Shown here in pieces: positions 7,996 through 17,219 of a stretch of DNA of 64,000 bases. Positions within the stretch are counted from its first letter, which is position 1. Each line of letters opens with the position of its first letter. Origin of the DNA: Legionella steelei (GTDB taxonomy: Bacteria; Pseudomonadota; Gammaproteobacteria; Legionellales; Legionellaceae); assembly GCF_001468005.1 (NCBI RefSeq), contig NZ_LNYY01000021.1, forward strand, positions 637 to 64,636, given 5' to 3'. The translations under genes were made by a program, and so were the position numbers. Below the pieces are notes generated by a model. It ran no database searches. It saw only the letters and a list, made by a program, of their open reading frames with translations, and had not been told where the DNA came from.

Positions 7996-9014
7996 TATTG
8001 TTTGCTCTCATTGTCCCAGGCCTCCAAAACTGACTTAGCCCGGTTATTATCAATAAAAGTAGCTACTTTAAAAATAGTTTGCCCTTCATGAATTAAAGGG
8101 TTGCAATTTATACCTACAACTATTCCCTCTTGATCTGCTTGTACAACTTCAGCCGTATCCGCACTAAATGGGTCATTGATGAGGCCAATACGCTGTCCCT
8201 TGCTGATTTTTTGTCCAAGCTCCACCATGCTTAGCAAAACTCCACTACGATGTGCTCGGATCCAGTCTTGATCCTGAGAAAAAATTGATTTAAATGCGCT
8301 TTTCTCACTATGCTCAGAATAACGAAGCATATTCATAGCATTCATAATATGATGAATCCCGGAGACTCCTAGCTTAATTGCCGGTTCGTTGAAACGCATT
8401 GCCTCGCCTGCCTGATAGATAAGTGCTGGAATAGCTAATTGTTCAATTGTTCTTCTTAATGAGTTTGCTTCTGCACTCACATTAGTAATCACAGGAGCTT
8501 TAAAACTTTGAGCTAAATGTTTCGCTTCAGCATTATTAAGATCACAATAAATTTGCGGTAAGAGCTCATGGTTTAGCGAACCAGTTCGCAATTCAACGCA
8601 GACATTTGCTTTACTTAATATTTCTCGCGTAAAGATATACGCTAATCGTTCACTGTAAGAGCCGTTCTCTATGCCGGGGAAGCATCCCTCCAAGCTCGTA
8701 TGATTATGGGCTCTGGATGGATCAATTAAACCTAAAATATTTAGAACAGGTACTGTAATTAGCGTGCCTTTTATTTGAGAAGGTTTAATAGACTCAATGA
8801 GACGATTTATAATTTCCAAGCCGTTCAACTCATCTCCTTTAACAGCGGAAAAAATTAGCAGACACGGTCCAGGCTCTTTACTGTGAACTACCTTTATAGG
8901 CATGTATAATGAAGCGCAGGAATATAAATCAGGTAGAGGCAAAGCTAGATTTACCTGTTCACCAGGATGAATGATCGCATTACAAATTTGCAGTTTGGAA
9001 TTTTTCATAAGCAA
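7995..9014 (-). CDS. Succinylglutamate desuccinylase/aspartoacylase-like protein lacking zinc ligands
   Basis: Overall match to the M14-type AstE/aspartoacylase (COG3608-like) family: conserved order of KGDELNG (~residue 63), CFPG (~115), ELRTGS (~145) and YQAGEA (~205), with a C-terminal beta domain from ~265. Family members are zinc-dependent deacylases with the motifs HGDE, RDLNR.FPG and DLHTGS. Here the first His is Lys, the second ligand His is Arg, and the substrate-binding Asn-Arg pair is gone, while the catalytic-type Glu in AGE remains. It is likely a pseudoenzyme or has a changed chemistry. Coupled to the MFS transporter by a one-base overlap. Confidence 0.75.
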   Translation of the reverse strand: MLMKNSKLQICNAIIHPGEQVNLALPLPDLYSCASLYMPIKVVHSKEPGPCLLIFSAVKGDELNGLEIINRLIESIKPSQIKGTLITVPVLNILGLIDPSRAHNHTSLEGCFPGIENGSYSERLAYIFTREILSKANVCVELRTGSLNHELLPQIYCDLNNAEAKHLAQSFKAPVITNVSAEANSLRRTIEQLAIPALIYQAGEAMRFNEPAIKLGVSGIHHIMNAMNMLRYSEHSEKSAFKSIFSQDQDWIRAHRSGVLLSMVELGQKISKGQRIGLINDPFSADTAEVVQADQEGIVVGINCNPLIHEGQTIFKVATFIDNNRAKSVLEAWDNESKQ

Positions 9015-9081
9015 TAAATTAAATACTCTCCTTTCTCCAACAAAAGAAGCATACTAACAAATTTTTAATAATGGTGCAAAA

Positions 9082-9346
9082 TTAGGCATGAAATAGATCA
9101 CCAAAATCCATAATCGAACTGGCCTTTTCTTGGGAAAGAGCTTGCCTATAATTGGCTAAATTTTTCCCCCAAAGATCTAAATCATAATTTAGTCTGAATA
9201 GACATGTGTTCATGAGCAACATAGTCAAAAGGATCATTAAAATCAAGAGGGCTTGCAAAGTAAATCTGATTATTAGCAAGCATTGAGATAGCTCGGGCAT
9301 CAAAGTTGCGATATGTATAGAGGATTTCAGGAGGTTTCTTTGACAT
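9082..9346 (-). pseudogene. DUF2971-like gene fragment
   Basis: A frame starting at 9346 reads MSKKPPEILYTYRNF then NNQIYFASPLDFNDPFD, the N-terminal signature of DUF2971 proteins (often found with defence or abortive-infection genes). It stops at 9182, and a second frame (9303-9082, ending MDFGDLFHA) may be its shifted continuation. Full members are about 250 residues or more. It lies at the right end of the oldest element, beside the tRNA-derived repeat. Confidence 0.6.
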
Positions 9347-9368
9347 CTTTGTTGCTACTTTTGGTGAT

Positions 9369-9446
9369 TTGTTATTTCTAAGTGCCCCATCAGTGCCCCT
9401 CAGAGGTCTTAAATTTCTTGAACTACTCGTAACTACTTGATTTTAT
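9369..9446. repeat. Element right end, type R2 (copy 1), with arm sites
   Basis: This stretch, ending directly at the tRNA-derived repeat, matches 50451-50531: TTTGTTATTTCTAA at one end, AACTACTTGATTTTATTGG at the other. Inside are two AGTGCCCC boxes at 9381 and 9392, one helical turn (11 bp) apart, of the kind bound by the arm-binding domain of tyrosine integrases. It marks the right end of an element lying to the left. Confidence 0.6.
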
Positions 9447-9491
9447 TGGTGGGCCCACTAGGACTTTAACCTAGGAGCAACGGATTTTGAG
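9447..9491 (-). repeat. tRNA 3'-end attachment repeat, copy 1 (degenerate)
   Basis: Read on the minus strand this is the anticodon-loop-to-CCA half of a tRNA. Compared with the copies at 34304 and 50532 it has several substitutions, including in the T loop and in the anticodon. The degeneracy suggests it is the oldest junction. There is no 5' tRNA half, so it is not a tRNA gene. Confidence 0.75.
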
Positions 9492-9546
9492 TCACCCAGA
9501 TTAAAAATAAGCAATTGATTTTATTATAAATTCTATCTCAGGAATC

Positions 9547-9600
9547 CACTGCAAATGTCCTACGATGTATAACAATGTCGTACTCAAATACACAAAATCC
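9547..9600. repeat. Element left end, type L1 (copy 1)
   Basis: CCACTGCAAATGTCCTACGA and the following ~35 bases match 50630-50683, which lie at the same distance from repeat 4. Each copy contains two ATGTC(G/C)TAC boxes 20 bp apart, about two helical turns, suggesting integrase arm sites. Shared ends imply elements B and E use the same recombinase family. Confidence 0.6.
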
Positions 9601-9640
9601 CCACAGTACAATATTCAATTATTTATTTGTTCAGTTAAAT

Positions 9641-12600
9641 CTATCTCTTGTCTGAGGTAGAATATTTTAATTGATTCAGCATGAGATATATCGCGGGCAT
9701 AAGAATTAAAACTAAAGGCACGGCTAAAATTAATCCAGAAATAATCGCAATGGCAAGAGGTTGTTGCATTCCAGAGCCTGTGCCAATACTTAATGCGAGT
9801 GGTAACAATGAAAGAATAGCTATAATTGAGGTCATTAAAATTGGGCGCATGCGCATTATTCCAGAAGTGATTATGGTATTTCGATTATGACGATGATGAG
9901 TGCGCAGTTCGGCAAAATAAAAAATCGCAATTTCGGTAACAATACCAATAATCATTGTCATCCCCATCATGGAGGAAATATTTAATTCAGTATTGGTTAT
10001 CCAAAGACCAAAAAAAATTCCCGATATAGATAATAAAGTGGTAAATAAGATGCTTAATACGATGAGCACGTTCTCATATAAATAAAGAAGTAAACCAGCA
10101 ACCAATAATACGGCACTAATGAAAACAATGATCAGTTGATAAAAAGAATGTTGTTGTTCTTCATAAAGGCCCCCGTATTGTATGTATACATGAGGTGGGA
10201 GAGTGAAGTGATTCATTTTGGTTTTAATTTCTGCAAGAGTGGTACCCATATCTCTGTTTTCTATGCGGGCAGTTACAGCAATCATAGACTTTAAGTTTTC
10301 ACGAGTAATTTCCGCTTGTCCCTTTTCTATAGTGATTTCCGCAACATTTTGTAATGACACATAATGTCCTGTTGCAGTGCGCAAGGGTAAGAGTTTTAGT
10401 TTCTCTATTCGATCGTGCAACGCAGGAGGCGTCCATACACGAATACCAACTACTTTTTCACCTTGTTGAATTTGGCTGACAACAGTACCCATTAACTGAG
10501 TTTGAATTTGTTTGGTGATTGACTCTGGATCTAAATTCTTCAAAGCGGCTTTTATGCGATTTATTTTAATGATGATTGCATCTCCAGAGATGACAATTCC
10601 ATTTTTTATTTCTACTACTCCTGGAACAGTAGATATTAATTTGGCAATTTTTTTTGCTGTATTTTGCAAAACGTGCTCATTATCACCAAATACTTTAATT
10701 TCAATCGGTTGTGGAACAGCTGTTAAATCACCAATCATATCCTCCATGAGTTGTGCCGTTTCAACTTTTATTCCAGGAACAAGTAAATTAATTTGATGTC
10801 GTACTTCAGTCATAATCTCATCAATATCACGACGCGGAGGTGGATTAAGACGGATAAAAAAATCTCCAGTATTAGGTTCAGTCAATCCACCTCCTAGTTG
10901 TAATCCTGTGCGGCGCGAGTAGTTACGCACTTCAGGAGTTTTTTTAATGATTTGTTCCACTTGTTTTAATAATCTATCAGTCTCGGTCAGGGAAGTACCG
11001 GGTTGGGTGATGTAATCCAGAGTGAATCCTCCTTCATCCATCTTAGGCATAAAACCTGAACCTACTTGTGTATAAGAAAAATAACCTATAAATAGGATGA
11101 TCAAAATGCTGAGGATGGACCAAATTGATTTTTTTAGAAACAGGCGCATGAATGAGTGATATATTTTGTATGTTTTTTTTAATTTTGGACCAGCTCGCTC
11201 GAGTTTTTTAGCATCTACTTGTTTCAGCAACATTTCTCCAAGTAATGGAACGACTAAAAACGCGAAAAAAAATGAAATAATCAGTGCAGTTGCCATAGTA
11301 ATGGCTAAGGCTTTGAAAAATCCGCCGGTAATCCCTCCAATAAATGCAAGGGGTAGAAAGATAATAATTGTTGCTAACGAAGATCCTGCTAACGGGTGCA
11401 ACATTTGCATGGCGGCACTTAAAACGGGCCCATGAGTTGGCTCACCCTTGTGGCCTTCACTTAAACGTCGCATGATGTACTCTAACATAACCACACCATC
11501 ATCGATAACTAGTCCAACAGCTGAAGCCATACCGCCTAATGTCATGATGTTAAAGCTCATATTTAGGACATAGAGCAGCAAAATAGAGGTAATGAGCACA
11601 CATGGAAGAATGATAGCAACAATTAAGGTCATTCGGATGTTGCGTAAAAATAAGAATAAAATAATTACTGCGAGCACAATACCAATAAGAATTGCATCAC
11701 GGACACTGTCTGCTGCTCCAGTGATTAATTGTGATTGGTCGTACCAGGCTTTAACCTGAATATCGGCAGGGATTTGATCATGAAAATTTTTGAGTTGTTG
11801 TTTTATTTTTTTTGCAATTGAAACAGTACTTGCACCGGGTTGTTGCAAGATATTGAGTAAAACAGCATCCTTCCCATTCGCTGTGACCCGAGTCCACTGA
11901 GGGACTGTGCTTTTAATCACTGTTGCAACATCATCCAAATCAATAATTCCACTGGTACTGCTTCGTAAAATAGTATGGTTTAGATCATCAACATTGCGTA
12001 AACGCGTATCTGATAAGATTAGGTAAAGCCTATAATGCTCTTCTAATCGTCCTACAGCAGTCACTATATTATTTGCTGTCAGAGCAGTGATGACCTCATT
12101 AAGTGTAATATTTGCGGCTTGTAACTTCATTGGATCAACAAGTACTTGATATTCCGCTTCTTGACCTCCAACAACTTGTACCTTGGCGACTCCTGGGACA
12201 ACAGATAACATAGGACGCAATTGAAAATAAGCAAAATCTCGTAGTGATACGAGATCACTTTGATTTGATGTTAAGGATAAACTGAGTATTGGGTAAATAA
12301 TGGGATCCATTCGTTGTGCAGTAAAAGTTGTTTCGTGAGGAAGTTTAGGCAACACTTGATTAATCGCTGATTCCACTTGCAACAACGCGGTGACCATATC
12401 GCTATTCCAATTAAAGTTTACGGATAACTCCGCAGTACCTCTACTGCTTGTTGAGCGTATACTGATTACTTCAGGAACAGCGCGTAATGCTTGCTCTAAA
12501 GGTTCAGTGACCTCAACAATCATACGATCTACAGGGCGATCGCCTGAATCAACCAAAACTAATATTCGAGGGAATTGGATATTGGGAAACAACATTACTG

Positions 12601-12694
12601 GTAATTTAAAAGCAGTTAATAATCCACCAAACGTCAATAATATTAATAAAAACAATACTGACATCCGATGTTTTTGTAGCCACGCGCCGATCAT
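9641..12694 (-). CDS. RND-family efflux pump inner-membrane subunit
   Basis: A 1017-residue proton-driven exporter with the duplicated RND layout: a first transmembrane helix, a large periplasmic loop (about 35-330), a bundle of six helices (about 335-530), a second loop (about 555-850) and a final bundle. The sequence GLVIDDGVVMLEY in the first bundle carries the paired Asp residues of the proton relay in helix 4. It overlaps the membrane-fusion gene by four bases. Length and features sit between the hydrophobe and heavy-metal RND classes; the Met pair that defines CusA is not evident, so the substrate is open. Confidence 0.85.
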   Translation of the reverse strand: MIGAWLQKHRMSVLFLLILLTFGGLLTAFKLPVMLFPNIQFPRILVLVDSGDRPVDRMIVEVTEPLEQALRAVPEVISIRSTSSRGTAELSVNFNWNSDMVTALLQVESAINQVLPKLPHETTFTAQRMDPIIYPILSLSLTSNQSDLVSLRDFAYFQLRPMLSVVPGVAKVQVVGGQEAEYQVLVDPMKLQAANITLNEVITALTANNIVTAVGRLEEHYRLYLILSDTRLRNVDDLNHTILRSSTSGIIDLDDVATVIKSTVPQWTRVTANGKDAVLLNILQQPGASTVSIAKKIKQQLKNFHDQIPADIQVKAWYDQSQLITGAADSVRDAILIGIVLAVIILFLFLRNIRMTLIVAIILPCVLITSILLLYVLNMSFNIMTLGGMASAVGLVIDDGVVMLEYIMRRLSEGHKGEPTHGPVLSAAMQMLHPLAGSSLATIIIFLPLAFIGGITGGFFKALAITMATALIISFFFAFLVVPLLGEMLLKQVDAKKLERAGPKLKKTYKIYHSFMRLFLKKSIWSILSILIILFIGYFSYTQVGSGFMPKMDEGGFTLDYITQPGTSLTETDRLLKQVEQIIKKTPEVRNYSRRTGLQLGGGLTEPNTGDFFIRLNPPPRRDIDEIMTEVRHQINLLVPGIKVETAQLMEDMIGDLTAVPQPIEIKVFGDNEHVLQNTAKKIAKLISTVPGVVEIKNGIVISGDAIIIKINRIKAALKNLDPESITKQIQTQLMGTVVSQIQQGEKVVGIRVWTPPALHDRIEKLKLLPLRTATGHYVSLQNVAEITIEKGQAEITRENLKSMIAVTARIENRDMGTTLAEIKTKMNHFTLPPHVYIQYGGLYEEQQHSFYQLIIVFISAVLLVAGLLLYLYENVLIVLSILFTTLLSISGIFFGLWITNTELNISSMMGMTMIIGIVTEIAIFYFAELRTHHRHNRNTIITSGIMRMRPILMTSIIAILSLLPLALSIGTGSGMQQPLAIAIISGLILAVPLVLILMPAIYLMLNQLKYSTSDKR

Positions 12695-13755
12695 GGTTTT
12701 GACTCCACACGTAAGAGCATCCCATTGCTTAGTTCATAATTCCCAAGAATTACAACAGTCTCATTTAATTTAAGACCTTGCTTAATTGCAACGAATTGCT
12801 CATTTCCTCCGTCAACAGTCACCCAACGTTTCACAGCGATGTGATTCACATCGACAAAAATGTAAGCTCTCCCATTCTCATAAAGAACAGCGCTTCGTGG
12901 TACTGCAAGCATTTTTTGTGGTTTTGTTAATACAATTTTTCCCTCTACCATACTCCCAGGAATTAAGCCTGAGGCATTTCCTAAAGGCACAATGACATCA
13001 ATTAATCCAGTTTTAGGATCTATTTGATCCGTAATATTCGAAATATGCCCTTTATAGGTCAATGAACTGTTATAAATAGGCGTAATAATCACTTTTTGGC
13101 CAATATGAATTTTAGATAAATCATCATATTCAATCCCAAGACGAATTTGTGCTTGATTTGTATCAGTATAAGTTAACAAGGTAGTTGCTGGAGAAGCAAT
13201 CTGTCCGGGTTGAACATTAATGGCAACAATATTGCAGTTGCAATCAGAGCTTAATACACTTCCTGTTTCATTTTGCTGTTGTTGCTCGAGATTACTAAGT
13301 ACTGCCTCTGACTTAGCTAAATTTTGTTTTGCTGTCTGGACATTCGCATTGGTTGCTAAAAATTGCGAACGTAACTTTTCCACACGATCAAGTTCTTTCT
13401 GTGCAAAATCAACTGCAATTTTTGCATTTTCCAGATTTAAATTTGATTTTGCAGTAGTAGATAATTTAATTAATGGCTCTCCTTTATTCACATGTTGTCC
13501 TTGAGTGACAAAAATTTGTTGAACTAAGGCTTCATTTTGTATCGTAATTTGTTTGATATGTTCTGGGGCGGCATTAACAATGCCATAGGTTGTTTGTGTT
13601 TGAGCAATGGGCATTTGTTTGACTGTGGCGACTTGTACTAATACAGAAGAAGTCTTGTTCACTGTTTTTGAATGATGTTGAAATAAACTCAAAAAAATCA
13701 CGATAATAAGCGTCATGAGAATGATAATGAGACCCAACTTATTTTTATTAGACAT
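12691..13755 (-). CDS. RND membrane-fusion (periplasmic adaptor) protein
   Basis: A 354-residue HlyD/AcrA-type adaptor. One N-terminal membrane anchor (about residues 7-26) is followed by a split lipoyl domain (VQQIFVTQGQHVNKGEPL near 75 and IVAINVQPGQIASPATTL near 175) around a coiled-coil hairpin (about 105-160). A beta-barrel and a membrane-proximal domain follow. It bridges the RND pump and the outer-membrane channel. It lies between the two in the operon, with 13 bases to the outer-membrane gene and a four-base overlap with the pump. Confidence 0.87.
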   Translation of the reverse strand: MSNKNKLGLIIILMTLIIVIFLSLFQHHSKTVNKTSSVLVQVATVKQMPIAQTQTTYGIVNAAPEHIKQITIQNEALVQQIFVTQGQHVNKGEPLIKLSTTAKSNLNLENAKIAVDFAQKELDRVEKLRSQFLATNANVQTAKQNLAKSEAVLSNLEQQQQNETGSVLSSDCNCNIVAINVQPGQIASPATTLLTYTDTNQAQIRLGIEYDDLSKIHIGQKVIITPIYNSSLTYKGHISNITDQIDPKTGLIDVIVPLGNASGLIPGSMVEGKIVLTKPQKMLAVPRSAVLYENGRAYIFVDVNHIAVKRWVTVDGGNEQFVAIKQGLKLNETVVILGNYELSNGMLLRVESKP

Positions 13756-13768
13756 GTAGCGATTTTCC

Positions 13769-15110
13769 TTATCGATATTTACCTACAGCAATTTGTAGAC
13801 CAATCATTTGCTCTGTGGTAGTTTGTTGCAATGTCAACAATCTTAGTTGATTGGTCAGCAAACTGGTTAGTACACTTTCGTAGGTGATTAAAGTGATATT
13901 TCCTTTACTTACTCCTTCTCGCATGAGCCGTTCTGCCTTTTCCATTTCTGGGAGCTGTTTTCGTATAATCTCTTCTTCTCTATGTACTATTTCTAAATCG
14001 GCTATCAATGTTGCAATGTCCGATCGGGTTTGGTTTAAGCGTGCAACATATTCTTTGTAGAGCTGTTCGCGGGTTGCTTTCGCAATCGCGATCTCACCTC
14101 GATTGCGGTTAATGATTGGAATATCAAAAGTGAGCATTCCACCTAAAGAAGGCGTGTTTGTATTATCTTTTCCTTTTTCAAGATCTAAAGAAAAGTGTGG
14201 AAACTGTCCTAAAATGGCTTTGTATAAGGTAGCTTCCTGACTTGCGTATCCTGCTTGCAATGCAAGTAAGTCTAATCGAAATACTCTGGCTTCTTCAAAT
14301 AATTGAGCTGCATTTAATGGAACAAATGAAACAGGCCTTACGTTGACTACTACTTTTTTGTTTGGTGGAAATCCAAAGAGTTGATTCAGTTGTAATACTG
14401 TTTTTTTTAAGGGCGCGTTCGAGCGTTGCTGTTTGATCCAAAAAGTCGAGATAAGCGGCTTGACGTAATCCGAATTCATCGATTGTTGTATCATGCTTCA
14501 ATAAATCGGACTTAGTCACATCTAAAATATGTTTTGCTGTATGTGTCGTCTTTTTAGCTACTAGCAATTGTTTTTGCAGGAAATAAATACGTGATGCCAG
14601 TAATTCAGCCTGATTGGCGCTCATCCATTCTTGCCAGGCAACATCGTAACGAGTTTGGTCTGCTTTAGGTTTTGCTACTTTTAACGCTGTTCTCGTTGTG
14701 ACAATCGAGGCAATATCCCAAAATAAATCATAATTATAAGCATTTACAGCTCCTGGTACAGGAGGGACTGTCCACAAATACGTATAAGCTAATTTAGGAT
14801 CGGGTAGTAATCCTGCATTAAATACTTGTGCATCGGCAACACCCTCTTTAGCTCTTAATGCCTTCAAATCCGGGCTTATTAAAACAGCTAAAACGGCTAG
14901 TTCTTTTGCTGTAAGAGGTTTGGAAAAGTCAATACGAGTGGGAGGGATACGTGGATGATTAAGTAAAGTTGCTTTTTGAGCAATTTGTTTTTCATCCGGA
15001 GTAGATAAGGCCTTATTTAAGTCCTCTGTGTTTAATGGTCTTGGATGATACATTGTGCACCCCATAAAAGTAAAAATGAGGAGTAATGGAATCATCCTTA
15101 ATAATTGCAT
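13769..15110 (-). pseudogene. TolC-like outer-membrane efflux lipoprotein, frameshifted
   Basis: Two overlapping frames make one outer-membrane factor. The upstream frame (15110 to 14295) begins with a lipoprotein signal (FMGC lipobox) and the first coiled-coil half. The downstream frame (entering near 14400 and ending at 13769) supplies LNQLFGFPP and the second half, ending LQIAVGKYR. The switch coincides with eight consecutive T on the plus strand (14401-14408, A8 in the mRNA). With seven the reading frame is continuous across a natural sequence, giving about 446 residues. This is a slippage mutation, a phase-variable tract or a sequencing error. Transcriptional slippage on A8 could still give some full protein. 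Confidence 0.8.
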
Positions 15111-15408
15111 TTGACTATATATTCCTAACTTTATTTCAAATCATATCAACTAATTTTTTGTTTTCCCATTACTTATTCCCCTAATATAATCTCGAATTGT
15201 TTTGATAAGCCTTGTAAAATCGATTTAACCAACTAGAGAAGCCTTGGTTCTACCCCAACTAACGGACAGTATTATCTAAATCATCTATGTTACTGCAAAA
15301 CATATTATTTTTGTATTTTGCAAGCTGAGGACTAATAGTCCGCTGCTTCTTGTAAATAGATCTATATAAAACAAAAGGTTATAAATTGTCGGTTAAGTAT
15401 TTATGTAA

Positions 15409-15501
15409 TATTGTGGGTAAAAATCCCCACAATACCTCTCAATAATTGAGTGTAAAATGTGAAGTGTTGTTATGTAACTTATTGATTTTAAAATATTTTG
15501 T
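15409..15501. repeat. Element right end, type R1 (copy 1)
   Basis: Sequence 15421-15501 matches 34223-34303, both ending at a tRNA-derived repeat: AAATCCCCA, then AATAATTGAG, AAATGTGAAG and AACTTATTGATTTTAA. A 9-bp inverted repeat (TATTGTGGG and CCCACAATA, 15409-15434) overlaps its left edge. The wider stretch 15111-15408 has no gene I can support. Confidence 0.65.
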
Positions 15502-15548
15502 TGGTGTGCCCACTAGGACTTGAACCTAGGACCAACGGATTATTAGTC
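15502..15548 (-). repeat. tRNA 3'-end attachment repeat, copy 2
   Basis: The minus strand reads as the T arm and acceptor end of the same tRNA as copies 3 and 4, with substitutions in the acceptor stem (GTGCCC for GGGCCC) and in the anticodon (ATT for ATG on the plus strand). It separates element B from element C. It lies about 160 bases upstream of the integrase gene, as expected for an attachment site. Confidence 0.8.
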
Positions 15549-15667
15549 TGTAAAATATGGGTTTTATCCTCTTTTATCAAATTTTAAATTCTTTCAAAAT
15601 CCTTTTAAAATCAACGTTTATAAGTCATAACTTGCCATATTGAAATTTATTTAGTTTTAAATAAAGT

Positions 15668-15688
15668 GTCTACATGGCGTCTACATGG
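15668..15688. promoter_or_regulatory. Direct repeats upstream of integrase (arm-type sites)
   Basis: GTCTACATGG occurs at 15668-15677 and again at 15679-15688, an 11-bp period. The geometry equals that of the AGTGCCCC pairs at other element ends. They lie between the attachment repeat and the integrase start, so they are probably integrase arm-binding sites and may also autoregulate it. Confidence 0.55.
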
Positions 15689-15705
15689 AATTTTAGAGGT
15701 AAATT

Positions 15706-16935
15706 ATGGCGGAAGCTGAAAAGGGTATTAAATTAACCAAAACCATCGTTGATAAACTCGAACATGTTCTCGGAAAAACCCAAACTTTTTATCGTGATCA
15801 TGACTTAAAAGGCTTTGCTTTAAGAATTACTTCAGGTGGTGTTAAAAGTTTCATCGTTGAAACCAGAATCAACGGCAAGGTTAAAAGAGTGACGTTAGGC
15901 AAATATGGCAACTTGACGGTTGAAGAAGCCAGAAAACAAGCCAAGAGTCTGTTGGGTAGTGTGGCCAGAGGTGATGATCCTATTGCCGAAAAGAAAACCA
16001 AGAAAGTTCATGCTATGACCTTACAGCAGGTGTTGAATGACTACCTCAAAGCAAGAAAAGATTTAAAACCACGCACCTTAAATGATTATCAATGTGTATT
16101 GCATGAAGTGGTGCCAGACTGGCTTGATAAACCCTTGGTTAATATTACACGAGAGATGATTGCCAAACGACATTCCAAGCATGGTCAGGAGAATAGTAAA
16201 GCTCGTGCTAATAATGCCATGAGGGTATTAAGAGCTATTTTTAATTATGCCATGTATGAATATCAAGACGGCAATGGCCATCCGATTATTACCATTAACC
16301 CGGTCAAATACCTATCGCATACCCGGGCATGGTATCGAGTGGATCGAAAACAAACGGTCATCAAACCTCATCAATTAGCTGACTGGTATAAAGCGGTCAT
16401 TGTGTTGGTGGAGACAGATAACTATCGCAATGCCTTATTATGGCATGATTATTTTTTATTACTTTTATTCACCGGCATGCGAAAAATGGAAGCAGCCTCT
16501 TTGCGTTGGGAGGATATTGATCTCAAATCCAAAACCATCACCCTCCAAGACACTAAAAACCATGAAATCCACACATTACCTATGTCTGACTTTGTTTATG
16601 AGTTAATGGAACGCAGAAGCCGAAATAAAACTAGTGAATTTGTATTCCCAGCGGAAAGTAAAACGGGTTATATCTATGAACCTAAAAAAGCGGTGAATAG
16701 GGTAGTGGAGTTATCTAGCGTACCATTTACTTTGCACGACTTAAGACGAACTTTTGCTACTGTTGCCGATAGTTTGGACTTACCGGCTTATGCTTTAAAA
16801 CGTTTGCTGAATCATAAAATGAATAATGATGTTACAGCAGGGTATATCATGAAAGACGTTGAACGATTGAGGAAGCTCATGCAACAAGTAGCTAATTTTT
16901 TACAGGAACACATGACAGCGGTAGTTGAGATATGA
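15706..16935 (+). CDS. P4-type tyrosine integrase
   Basis: A 409-residue site-specific recombinase. Residues ~5-95 form the DUF4102-type arm-binding domain (GGVKSFIVETRINGK, TVEEARKQAK). A core-binding domain follows (~100-205). The catalytic domain shows Arg in TGMRKMEAASLRWEDID, His-x-x-Arg in LHDLRRTFATV, a His in LLNHKMNNDVTAGYI and the nucleophile Tyr in the same motif. It should excise and insert element C at the tRNA-derived repeat. SD-like AGAGGT precedes the ATG. Its last four bases overlap the next gene. Confidence 0.92.
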   Translation: MAEAEKGIKLTKTIVDKLEHVLGKTQTFYRDHDLKGFALRITSGGVKSFIVETRINGKVKRVTLGKYGNLTVEEARKQAKSLLGSVARGDDPIAEKKTKKVHAMTLQQVLNDYLKARKDLKPRTLNDYQCVLHEVVPDWLDKPLVNITREMIAKRHSKHGQENSKARANNAMRVLRAIFNYAMYEYQDGNGHPIITINPVKYLSHTRAWYRVDRKQTVIKPHQLADWYKAVIVLVETDNYRNALLWHDYFLLLLFTGMRKMEAASLRWEDIDLKSKTITLQDTKNHEIHTLPMSDFVYELMERRSRNKTSEFVFPAESKTGYIYEPKKAVNRVVELSSVPFTLHDLRRTFATVADSLDLPAYALKRLLNHKMNNDVTAGYIMKDVERLRKLMQQVANFLQEHMTAVVEI

Positions 16936-17135
16936 ACATCAATGAATTGATAGAACATTGGAAGCATATCTCACCGGTGATACGTGAGCCCCAAAATGCA
17001 GATGAATATGATCAGTTAGCTGGTTTTCTCGATAAATTGCTGGATATTGTTGGGGAAGATGAGTCTCATGAATTAATCGGCCTGATAGATGTTATAAGTG
17101 CAATGATTTCCAAGTATGATGATTCTCATTTCTAA
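16932..17135 (+). CDS. Small protein resembling a HigA-type antitoxin N-terminal domain
   Basis: A 67-residue acidic protein translationally coupled (ATGA overlap) to the integrase. ADEYDQLAGFLDKLLDIVGE followed by the pattern LIDVISAMISKYDDSHF resembles the segment that precedes the helix-turn-helix in COG5499/HigA-like antitoxins. The DNA-binding half is absent and the frame ends cleanly, so it is either a free-standing domain or a shortened antitoxin. No toxin is adjacent. A role in controlling integrase is conceivable but unproven. Confidence 0.6.
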   Translation: MNINELIEHWKHISPVIREPQNADEYDQLAGFLDKLLDIVGEDESHELIGLIDVISAMISKYDDSHF

Positions 17136-17219
17136 TTGTTACGCCAGCTACTTTTATTTATTAATTTCATGAGCCTAAATCAATTTACAAATACCAATCT
17201 AAGCTCATAGATTATAAAG

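Larger units (their letters stand above)
9447..15548. mobile_element. Integrative element B (RND efflux cargo)
   Basis: Bounded by tRNA-derived repeats 1 and 2. Its left end matches that of element E (block at 9547-9600 versus 50630-50683), and its right end matches that of element C (15421-15501 versus 34223-34303). It holds only a three-gene efflux operon and no integrase, so it is a remnant or a passenger mobilised by related integrases. Confidence 0.55.

Noticed and set aside
14295-14500. Two separate outer-membrane genes
   Set aside because: The frames join precisely at an A8 tract into one TolC-like protein, so a frameshift is simpler.
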